Below, one piece after another: positions 18,090-24,692 of a stretch of 36,832 bases of DNA. The notes under the pieces are model-generated. The model searched no databases, was not told the origin of the DNA, and saw only the letters and a list, made by a program, of their open reading frames with translations. Position 1 is the stretch's first letter. Each line of letters opens with the position of its first letter. The DNA lies in NCBI GenBank assembly GCA_026418055.1, contig JAOACB010000017.1:1-36832 (forward strand). Reading direction: 5' to 3'. Made by a program: the position numbers and the translations under genes. Origin of the DNA: Fimbriimonadales bacterium. GTDB lineage: Bacteria > Armatimonadota > Fimbriimonadia > Fimbriimonadales > Fimbriimonadaceae.

Positions 18090-19151
18090 TCAGTGCCGGA
18101 CGGTGACCAACCCGGGCTGGCCGACCTCGCCGCGCACGGTGATGTAGATCGGCAGAAACTGCTTGACCACCCACACGGCGGTGAGCAAGCGCTCGGTGAG
18201 CACGGGGGTACGGAAGGACACGTCGGTCTCGGCGATCGCGGCGGTGATGAGGAGCTGGTCCGCAAGGTGCTGGTCCACGGTGGCGTCGGACCGGAACCAC
18301 TGCAGAAACTGCTCGAAGGCGCTCTGGGCGACGCTCTCGATGCGCACACCGCGCGCGCCGAGCGCCGTGGCGGACCCGAAGCCGCGCTCGTACTCGGCCC
18401 AGACGGTCACCGAGGCGCCGGGGCCGCGCGCCCGGACGCGCTGCTCCTCGACCTCGAGCAGCATGCCGGCGCTGCGCGCGAGCCTCTGCAGGTGCGCCAC
18501 GCCGCGCCGCCCCACGTCGTCCCCTAGCTCCGCGCAGGTCACGACGGCGCGGAAGTCCACCACGCGGCCTCGGGAGTCCCAAGCGACCCCGTTGAGGGCG
18601 CTCGGCTCGATCTCCGCCCGGATCTGCCCGCGCCCGAAGCGTCCGAAGCCCGCCTCGAGCAGATCCACCGTCGCGTACAGCCCGAAGCGCCGCAGGGCGG
18701 GGACCGTCGTGCCCGCGAAGGCGTCGAACCCCAACACGTTGTTGCCGTGGGTCTCCCCGACCACCGTCACGGTGCCAAGCTGCCCGGCGCGGGCGGCCAC
18801 CGGCAGAAGGGCCGTCAGCACCACCGGCGCCGTGAGGGATCCGGGCCCATCCTCGTCGTCCGGCGGCTCGATGCGCTCCGGGATGGTTCTGGGCAATCTT
18901 GTGGGCAGAAAGCTGAACACATCGGAGCCAGGCTGGGCTCCCACCATCTCGGCGGCGGTGGCTTTGGCCAAGGCGCGGGCGATGGCCAGATCCTCGGCTC
19001 GCAGACCGGGACGCGCCATGCCGGCACGAACGCCCTCGATGCGCACCGGCTGCTGCGTCAGCGCCGACAGCGCCAGAGCCGTGCGCACCAGCGTCGGTCC
19101 GCCCTCGCCGTACGAGCCGTCCAGAACCACAGGGGCGGCGAGCGGCCTCAT
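18090..19151 (-). CDS. rtcA: RNA 3'-terminal phosphate cyclase
   Basis: A 353-residue enzyme that converts RNA 3'-phosphate ends to 2',3'-cyclic phosphates, using ATP through a covalent histidine-AMP. The N-terminal GSYGEGGPTLVRTALALSAL and RAGMARPGLRAEDL match the family. The nucleophile H295 lies in TVDQHLADQLL, matching E. coli RtcA H309. GEGGPT replaces the more usual GEGGGQ, a mild oddity. The ATG shares one base with the upstream stop (TGATG), so translation is coupled to the cysteine-rich membrane protein. The partner ligase RtcB and activator RtcR are not in the window, but the sigma-54 gene, which drives rtcBA in E. coli, is directly downstream. Confidence 0.93.
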   Translation of the reverse strand: MRPLAAPVVLDGSYGEGGPTLVRTALALSALTQQPVRIEGVRAGMARPGLRAEDLAIARALAKATAAEMVGAQPGSDVFSFLPTRLPRTIPERIEPPDDEDGPGSLTAPVVLTALLPVAARAGQLGTVTVVGETHGNNVLGFDAFAGTTVPALRRFGLYATVDLLEAGFGRFGRGQIRAEIEPSALNGVAWDSRGRVVDFRAVVTCAELGDDVGRRGVAHLQRLARSAGMLLEVEEQRVRARGPGASVTVWAEYERGFGSATALGARGVRIESVAQSAFEQFLQWFRSDATVDQHLADQLLITAAIAETDVSFRTPVLTERLLTAVWVVKQFLPIYITVRGEVGQPGLVTVRH

Positions 19152-20233
19152 CAGAGCTTCGCCTTGAAGATCAGGAACTCCACCAGTTTCAGCGAGTAGG
19201 CCAAAGCCACGACCAGCAGGCAGGCGAGCAGCAACGCCTGCACCACGAAGGGCACCTGTTCGGTCAGCAGCCTTTGGCCCTCGCGGTACGTCGCGATGCC
19301 GATGACACGGTCCAGCTGGCGGATCAGGCCCTCCACGCCGCCCAGCATCGGCCTATGGAACAGCGCCACCAGCGCGCCGTAGGAGACGAACAGCATCGGC
19401 ACCGCCAGCCGGTACTTGTGCTTCTGGCGCTCGTTGTAGATGACGCAGGCTCGGCACCGCTCTGCCTTGGCCTCCGCGCTCAGCTTCTGGTTGTAGGGGA
19501 TGAGCCGGAACGCCTCCTCTTGGCTCTTGGGCACGGGGCGACCCTCCATCGCCCCGCGGATCACGTCCTCCTCGCACATGCAGCCCACCCTCTCGCGCCA
19601 GCAGGTTGTCTGGGCATGGTAGATCGGGCAGCGCTCCCGCACGAACTTGCGGCAGTAGGGCAGCTGCCAGCACTTGCCCAGGAACACGTTCTGGAAGTCG
19701 ACCTCCTTGCCGACGTTCCTACCGTAGCGCAAGGCGTCCGCCTTCGCGCCGTACATCGCCCTCAGGCGCATCCGCTGCGCCACGTCCAGCACGATCACCG
19801 CGACAGCCACGAGCCCGAGGAACACGCCCCCGTTTTGGACGGCTCCCAGGGACGCCCGGGCCACCACCGCCGCGACTCCCGAGTCGCCCACCAGCAACGG
19901 AACAACCAGAGGAGCGAAATACAGCAGAGCCGCGCCGATCAGCAACAGGGCTCCCAGCACCTCCTCGCCCCAGAAGAGGTACGCCGACCCGACGCCGACC
20001 GACAGCGCTCCGGCCGCGAGGACCTTGCGCAGGATCTCCACGTTCGCCGCGGCGCGATCGGGGTCCGCCCCGTTGGGCGCCGCGAACAGCACGAACGTGT
20101 ACACGAGCAGGCCGATCGAAACCAAACTGGCCAACAGGCCGCCCCAGAAGACGAACCTCGCTACGGCCTCCAGGAACTGGAAGAACGTCTCCTCCGCGCG
20201 TAGACCGTCTCCCGACGGTGGCCGCCTGCTCAT
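19151..20233 (-). CDS. Membrane protein with a two-CW-like eight-cysteine domain
   Basis: A 360-residue protein I cannot assign to a named function. About four hydrophobic segments lie before residue 155, a soluble cysteine-rich domain follows (about 185-265), then two more hydrophobic segments (about 275-293 and 328-350). The cysteines are C188 (KCW), C194, C202 (CPIY), C211 (TCW), C218, C220 and the pair C260/C263 (ERCRAC). The CW...C...CP.Y...CW...C.C order recalls the two-CW domain found in some signalling proteins, and it could bind metal or an iron-sulfur cluster. The gene lies 9 bases after efp and overlaps rtcA by one base, so it is embedded in a conserved-looking operon. Start ATG at 20233. 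Confidence 0.7.
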   Translation of the reverse strand: MSRRPPSGDGLRAEETFFQFLEAVARFVFWGGLLASLVSIGLLVYTFVLFAAPNGADPDRAAANVEILRKVLAAGALSVGVGSAYLFWGEEVLGALLLIGAALLYFAPLVVPLLVGDSGVAAVVARASLGAVQNGGVFLGLVAVAVIVLDVAQRMRLRAMYGAKADALRYGRNVGKEVDFQNVFLGKCWQLPYCRKFVRERCPIYHAQTTCWRERVGCMCEEDVIRGAMEGRPVPKSQEEAFRLIPYNQKLSAEAKAERCRACVIYNERQKHKYRLAVPMLFVSYGALVALFHRPMLGGVEGLIRQLDRVIGIATYREGQRLLTEQVPFVVQALLLACLLVVALAYSLKLVEFLIFKAKL

Positions 20234-20242
20234 CCGTTCACC

Positions 20243-20812
20243 CTACTTCTTGACGCGCTCGAGATAGGTGTCCGTTCGGGTGTCGACCTTGACGATGTCG
20301 CCCTCGTTGATGTGGAAAGGCACCTGGATCACCGCGCCCGTCTCCAGGGTGGCCGGCTTGGTGCTGCCGCCGCTCACGGTGTCGCCGCGGAAGCCTGGAT
20401 CGGTTTGCACCACCTGCAACTCGACGAAGGTGGGAACCTCGTATCCCAGAACCTCCCCGTTAGCCTCCAGCACCGTCAGCTCCATCTCCTCCTTCAGGTA
20501 CTTGACGCCCTCGCCGATCGCGGACGCCTCCACGGCCTCCTGCTCGTAGGTGTCGAGGTCCATCAGCACGAGCTCGTCGCCCTGCCGATACAGGTACTGC
20601 TTCTTCACGCGCTCGATGAACACCGGCTCGACGCGCTCCCCGGCGCGGAAGGTCTTCTCGATCGTCTGCCCGGTCCTCACCTTCTTCAGGCGGGTGCGCA
20701 CGAACGCCCCGCCCTTGCCGGGCTTCACGTGCTGGAACTCGACGATGGTGAACACCTCGCCGTCCAACAGAATGGCCATGCCGTTCTTGAAGTCGCTGGT
20801 ATCGATTGCCAA
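20243..20812 (-). CDS. efp: Translation elongation factor P
   Basis: A 189-residue factor that rescues ribosomes stalled at proline runs. The KOW-like N-terminal domain starts DTSDFKNGMAILLDGE. The loop HVKPGKGGAF carries K33 at the tip, so a lysine modification (EpmA-like or none) is possible, not the arginine type. The two OB domains follow, ending GDIVKVDTRTDTYLERVKK. Length is standard. The start is a TTG at 20812, with GGGGGA upstream. It heads the efp - membrane protein - rtcA - rpoN unit. A CATAAT box lies 32 bases upstream, with an inverted repeat at the likely transcription start. Confidence 0.97.
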   Translation of the reverse strand: MAIDTSDFKNGMAILLDGEVFTIVEFQHVKPGKGGAFVRTRLKKVRTGQTIEKTFRAGERVEPVFIERVKKQYLYRQGDELVLMDLDTYEQEAVEASAIGEGVKYLKEEMELTVLEANGEVLGYEVPTFVELQVVQTDPGFRGDTVSGGSTKPATLETGAVIQVPFHINEGDIVKVDTRTDTYLERVKK

Positions 20813-20822
20813 GGAACCTGTC

Positions 20823-20843
20823 CCCCGAATGTCGGATTCGGGG
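20823..20843 (-). repeat. Inverted repeat at the efp transcription start
   Basis: CCCCGAAT-CCGAC-ATTCGGGG on the minus strand: a perfect 8-bp stem with a 5-base loop. It lies between the CATAAT box and the ribosome-binding site of efp, covering the expected +1. It could be an operator, a leader hairpin, or a weak terminator for rodA, whose stop is 40 bases upstream. Confidence 0.55.
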
Positions 20844-20844
20844 A

Positions 20845-20850
20845 ATTATG
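20845..20850 (-). promoter_or_regulatory. Candidate -10 (CATAAT) of the efp operon
   Basis: CATAAT on the minus strand, 32 bases before the TTG start of efp, so this mRNA would have a short leader with a ribosome-binding site. No convincing -35. Confidence 0.5.
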
Positions 20851-20882
20851 GCCGATCGGAGTCTGGCGGATCCGGCCGCGCC

Positions 20883-22013
20883 CTAAAACAGCAGCGGGCG
20901 CTGGCGGCGGTGGATGTTCAGCAGCAGCGCCACGCAACTCAGGCAGAGCCACAGGGCCGTGCCTCCCCTGCTGAGGAACGGCAACCACAGCCCGACCACC
21001 GGAATCAGCTGGAGGTTCATGCTCAGGTTCACGATCGTGTGGAACGCCAGCAGACCCAGCACTCCGGCCGCGAGCATCTGGTCGTACGGATCCTTCGCGC
21101 GGAACATGATCCACCACGCTCGGGCGAACAGCAACCCGTAGAGCGCCAGCACGATCAGGCATCCGACGAACCCACCCTCCTCGCCGACGACCGTGAACAC
21201 GAAGTCCGTGTCTTGCTCGGGGATGAAGCCGCCGGCCTTCTGCTCCCCGTTCAGGAAGCCTACGCCGGTGAGTCCCCCCACGCCGAACGCGATCTCGGCG
21301 CGCGAGGTCTGGAACCTCTCCTTCTGCTCGTCGCCGCCCAGGAGCCCCTGCACCCGCCCCATCTGGTACTCCTTGAACACCCCCGGGATCCGCAGCACGT
21401 ATGCCGCCGCGAGGAAACCCAGCGCCAGGGCGATGGTGAGGAACACGTAGCGCATCGGAACTCCCGCGCCCACGGCGACCGCCAGCCAGATCACGAACAG
21501 CACGATGGTTGCCCCCAAGTGCGGCTGCCGGAACACGAGCAGCAGGATCGGAAGCGCGTGCAGGAACGACAGCGCGAAGGTCTTGGGAGACTGCAGCGCG
21601 TCCCTGCGGCCGTGGAAGAAGTTCGCCAGCGTGATGACCAGCAGGATCTTGGCCATCTCGCTAGGCTGGAACTGGAACGAGCCGATCTCGATCCAGCGCT
21701 GTGCGCCTTTGGCTCGGGAGCCGGCTGCGAGCACCAGCGCCAGCATCCCGACGTTCGTCAGGTACAGCAACGTGCCGAAGCGGCGCCACGCGTGGGGGCT
21801 GACCAGCAGGAAGATGGCGAACGGCACCGCCCCCACCGCGAGCCACGCCAGCTGCTTGGCGAACCCGCCCCCCCACCGACCGCCCTCGAGGCTGAACTGG
21901 GAGAACAGGCCGAACAGCAGGAGGCCGGCCGCGGCCGCGACCAACCACCAGTCCACGCCCCGCTCTCGGGGCCTCGCCTGCGAAACCGGCAGAGGGTTGG
22001 AGAACGCCGCCAA
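20883..22013 (-). CDS. rodA: Rod shape-determining protein RodA (SEDS family)
   Basis: A roughly 376-residue polytopic SEDS protein, a peptidoglycan glycosyltransferase of the cell-elongation machinery. Family motifs are plain: GAQRWIEIGSFQFQPSEMAK, the PEQDTDFVFTVVGEEGGF loop with the key aspartate, and GLWLPFLSRGGTALW near the end. About ten membrane segments are expected. The start is uncertain: I choose the TTG at 22013 because GGAGGG lies 4-5 bases upstream. A TTG at 22025 adds four residues. RodA rather than FtsW is favoured by the GSFQFQPSE and QDTDF forms. It follows the two lipoprotein genes by about 22 bases, so the group forms an envelope operon. No PBP2 or MreBCD gene is in the window. 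Confidence 0.92.
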   Translation of the reverse strand: MAAFSNPLPVSQARPRERGVDWWLVAAAAGLLLFGLFSQFSLEGGRWGGGFAKQLAWLAVGAVPFAIFLLVSPHAWRRFGTLLYLTNVGMLALVLAAGSRAKGAQRWIEIGSFQFQPSEMAKILLVITLANFFHGRRDALQSPKTFALSFLHALPILLLVFRQPHLGATIVLFVIWLAVAVGAGVPMRYVFLTIALALGFLAAAYVLRIPGVFKEYQMGRVQGLLGGDEQKERFQTSRAEIAFGVGGLTGVGFLNGEQKAGGFIPEQDTDFVFTVVGEEGGFVGCLIVLALYGLLFARAWWIMFRAKDPYDQMLAAGVLGLLAFHTIVNLSMNLQLIPVVGLWLPFLSRGGTALWLCLSCVALLLNIHRRQRPLLF

Positions 22014-22035
22014 GGGACCCTCCAACCCTAGCGCT

Positions 22036-22773
22036 TCACTGGCCGACCGACACGGCCTCGACGGTGACCTTGACCGGGTCCTTCTGGCCGGAGACCTTGC
22101 GCTCGACCTCCATCTTCACCGAGCCCAGGCCCTTGACGTACCACGATCGCATTTTGGCGGTCGACTTCTGTCCGTCCTCGATCAGCTCGCCCTGGCCCTC
22201 GATGAGCAAGGCCTCGAACTCTCCGGCGGGAACCTTCACCTTCTCGACCCGGCGCACGACGTACGTGCTGTTGTCCTTGAGTTTCCTGCCCTGAAGGGTG
22301 AACTCGTTGGAGGTGGTCCACCGTTTGCCGGGCGCCAGGCCGTTCGGCAGCTCCAAGACCGGCTTGGGCACCTCGCCGTTGTCCAGCGCCTCCACGTAGA
22401 GGCCGTCCGACCGAAGCAGCAGCGTGGCGCCGGGCAGCGAGGCGAGGCCGCCGGTCCTTTCGACGCGGAAGCGCGGGGCGCCGTCTTTGCTCTCGACCTG
22501 GCGGACCACCACCTCGCCCTCGAGCTTCTGTGTCGAGTTCGAGAAGACCATCGACATCTTGATGGGCTTCGAGTTCCCAAGGCCGTAGTACTCGAAGGCG
22601 TCTTTCTTCAGCTCGTCGGGAACGGGCGGAGGCGGCGGCGCCTTCTCCTCGACCTTGGCTTGGGCGCCCGTCTGGTTCGCCTGCTCGCGGGCGGCGGTTT
22701 CGGGCGCCTTGGCGTCCTTGGTCTGGCATCCGGCCAGCGCGGCGACGATGGCGAGAATCCACAGCTTCCTCAT
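22036..22773 (-). CDS. Lipoprotein B of the SecD-like/rodA operon
   Basis: A 245-residue lipoprotein of unknown function. The signal MRKLWILAIVAALAGC ends in a lipobox (LAGC), followed by a disordered Ala/Glu/Pro linker with six consecutive or near-consecutive prolines (to about residue 52). The rest is beta-rich: SDGLYVEAL, LAPGKRWTTSNEFTLQGRK, VKVPAGEFEALLIEGQGE, MRSWYVKGLGSVKMEVER. This order matches that of the neighbouring lipoprotein A (GIYQL, TGRTFQWKGKG, VDTDMGRMSAFCVETSG, MRSMVWWAPKVGLVRGRM), so the two look like diverged tandem paralogues. It starts 12 bases after lipoprotein A. Confidence 0.75.
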   Translation of the reverse strand: MRKLWILAIVAALAGCQTKDAKAPETAAREQANQTGAQAKVEEKAPPPPPVPDELKKDAFEYYGLGNSKPIKMSMVFSNSTQKLEGEVVVRQVESKDGAPRFRVERTGGLASLPGATLLLRSDGLYVEALDNGEVPKPVLELPNGLAPGKRWTTSNEFTLQGRKLKDNSTYVVRRVEKVKVPAGEFEALLIEGQGELIEDGQKSTAKMRSWYVKGLGSVKMEVERKVSGQKDPVKVTVEAVSVGQ

Positions 22774-22785
22774 GGCTTCATCCGA

Positions 22786-23496
22786 TCACTTGAGCGTGTA
22801 GCTCTTCAGCCGCAGCGTCTGGACCGCACCGAGCTCTCCCCCCGACAGCTCCATCCGCCCCCGCACGAGGCCAACCTTGGGAGCCCACCACACCATCGAG
22901 CGCATCTTCCCCTGGCCTCGCTGGCTGCGGAACGTCCCGCTGGTCTCGACGCAGAACGCCGACATGCGGCCCATGTCCGTGTCGACCTCCTGCGGCCCCA
23001 GGATGCGGTTCTCCAGCGTTCCGGAGCCGGGCGTTCCGTCGGGCATCAGCCCCTTGCCCTTCCACTGGAAGGTGCGGCCGGTGTCGACGGGGAACAGGAT
23101 GCCCGGCTGCTTCGGCTCGTACGCCAGCGGGACACGGCCCGCGGTGAGCTGGTAGATGCCCGTGCTGTCCACGAGCCACGACTGCGTTTCCTGAACCCTG
23201 CCTTCGATGCTGACCTCGATCACGCCCTTGATGCCGTCACCCACCGGCTCGGTCTTGGCGACGCGGAACACGGCCTCGGCCGTGCGCGAGCCCACCTGGT
23301 CGCCCCTTCGCTGCTGGTCCTCCACGGTGTACACCCACTGGTTGCCCACCTGGAGTGGGAACAGCGTGCGTTCCTCGCCCCTGGCCACCACGGCGGGCGG
23401 CACGGACTTCACGGGGGTCGGCTGGTACTCGCCGGATTGCCCGCACCCGGCCAGGACGGCCGACGCGGCGCAGACGATGCAGACGCTTCGCTTCAT
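22786..23496 (-). CDS. Lipoprotein A of the SecD-like/rodA operon
   Basis: A 236-residue lipoprotein of unknown function. The signal MKRSVCIVCAASAVLAGC carries a lipobox. The mature part is beta-rich: FPLQVGNQWVYTVED, STGIYQLTAG, TGRTFQWKGKG, then VDTDMGRMSAFCVETSG and SMVWWAPKVGLVRGRMELS. The 'GNQWVYTV...WWAPKVGLV' layout is common in secreted bacterial proteins of unknown role. The start is set at the ATG at 23496 because the lipoprotein signal begins there and it overlaps the SecD-like stop by four bases (ATGA). Longer upstream frames read into that gene. Confidence 0.78.
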   Translation of the reverse strand: MKRSVCIVCAASAVLAGCGQSGEYQPTPVKSVPPAVVARGEERTLFPLQVGNQWVYTVEDQQRRGDQVGSRTAEAVFRVAKTEPVGDGIKGVIEVSIEGRVQETQSWLVDSTGIYQLTAGRVPLAYEPKQPGILFPVDTGRTFQWKGKGLMPDGTPGSGTLENRILGPQEVDTDMGRMSAFCVETSGTFRSQRGQGKMRSMVWWAPKVGLVRGRMELSGGELGAVQTLRLKSYTLK

Positions 23497-24626
23497 CTTC
23501 CCTTCCCTCGGTTGATCGTATCGACGGCTTCTTGGACGAGCTCCTCGTCCGTCAGGTTGCTGATGGTGACCTCGCGGCCGGGAATCTCCTGCTTGACCCA
23601 CGGCGCGGCGATGGCGGTTCCGTTCACGACGAACAGCAGCTGCGTCCCCTGGTGGAGCTTGCTGTACTTCCAGATGCGCCGCCTCCCCTCGTCGTTCAGG
23701 CGGATGCCGATGGTGAAAACCTCCTTGCCGTTGCCCGCCACGAACTTCGAGTAGCTGGCGGACTCCATGAGCGAGTCGTTCACCACCACCTGAGCGCTGG
23801 ACAGCACCCTGCTCGGCGCCACAGCCATCTCCTCCAGCCGCTTGGGGTCGATCATGCGCTCGATCGACCTGCGGACGTCCTCCTTGCCCGTGGCGCCCTG
23901 TTGGAGCTCCCGCAGCATCTGCAGGTAGGTGCCCTGGATGGCCGCCTGCGTCACCTCGAACTTGTCCTTGTACAGACGCTCCGTGAACGACACGCAGAAG
24001 CGGGGGCGGTACGGCTGCTCGACGATGCCGGTCAGCAGGCGGTCCTGGTCGCCCACCCGCACCTTCACCCGCACCGGCAGCTGGGCCACGATGCCGTTCT
24101 CGATGCTGGAGAGCCGGATCTCGTTCAGCGGCGTGCCGTCCAGCCGCACGTTCAGGTCCCGCTCCAGCTTGGCCCGCAGCGCGGGGTCTCCCTCGACGGC
24201 TTTGCGCAGCTGTTCGGCGGTCCAGTACACCTGCACGGTCGGCCAGTCTCGGTCGTTGCGGCGGATGTCGTTCATGAACATCACGAACCGGCCGAGCGGC
24301 TTCTCGTCGCCCTGCAGGATCGCGACGAGGTCGCGGATGGACAGCTGCTTGCGCTTGGCCTGCTCGACGGCCTCCCCGGACTCGTCGGCACCCTCCTGCC
24401 CGTACTCGGATCCCTCGCCCTGCACCAGCCCTGCGATGCGGTTCGCCACCACGATCCGGAAGCCGGCGCCGGGATCGATGCCGAGCAGCGTGGCCTTTCC
24501 CGGGGCGAGGTCCGGGAACTGCTGACTGAGAACCATGCGGTCCGTCACGAACTTGTAGCCGAACACGACCGCGGCCGTGATCGCGACGAAACCGATGGCG
24601 ATCTTCTGCGCTGCCCGCAACCTCAC
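23493..24626 (-). CDS. SecD periplasmic-head-like membrane-anchored protein
   Basis: A 377-residue protein with one N-terminal membrane segment (about residues 8-25) and a large extracytoplasmic part. The C-terminal 110 residues resemble the P1 head of SecD: FTIGIRLNDEGRRRIWKYSK, TQLLFVVNGTAIAAPWVKQEI, REVTISNLTDEELVQEAVDTIN. The six-helix SecD channel is absent, so it cannot itself be SecD. The middle (about 120-290) has no recognised motif. The start is a GTG at 24626 with AGGAG six bases upstream. It heads the operon with two lipoproteins and rodA, behind its own TACAAT promoter. A role as a chaperone or envelope-assembly factor is a guess. Confidence 0.65.
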   Translation of the reverse strand: MRLRAAQKIAIGFVAITAAVVFGYKFVTDRMVLSQQFPDLAPGKATLLGIDPGAGFRIVVANRIAGLVQGEGSEYGQEGADESGEAVEQAKRKQLSIRDLVAILQGDEKPLGRFVMFMNDIRRNDRDWPTVQVYWTAEQLRKAVEGDPALRAKLERDLNVRLDGTPLNEIRLSSIENGIVAQLPVRVKVRVGDQDRLLTGIVEQPYRPRFCVSFTERLYKDKFEVTQAAIQGTYLQMLRELQQGATGKEDVRRSIERMIDPKRLEEMAVAPSRVLSSAQVVVNDSLMESASYSKFVAGNGKEVFTIGIRLNDEGRRRIWKYSKLHQGTQLLFVVNGTAIAAPWVKQEIPGREVTISNLTDEELVQEAVDTINRGKGR

Positions 24627-24676
24627 CGTTCTCTCCTCAACGCTCCCGGAGGGCGGAACGATCCCGCTGAACTCGC

Positions 24677-24682
24677 ATTGTA
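24677..24682 (-). promoter_or_regulatory. Candidate -10 (TACAAT) of the SecD-like/rodA operon
   Basis: TACAAT on the minus strand, about 50 bases before the GTG at 24626, with an AGGAG ribosome-binding site in the leader. The same hexamer precedes both PEP-CTERM genes. Confidence 0.55.
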
Positions 24683-24692
24683 CCGACCTCCG

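Noticed and set aside
19151-20233. Calling the cysteine-rich membrane protein a known zinc-ribbon or ferredoxin protein.
   Set aside because: The cysteine spacing does not fit ferredoxin CxxCxxCxxxC or a simple zinc ribbon; only loose two-CW similarity is seen.
20813-20882. A sigma-54 (-24/-12) promoter before the efp-rtcA-rpoN operon.
   Set aside because: No TGGCAC-N5-TTGC-like element is present in the gap; a CATAAT box fits better.
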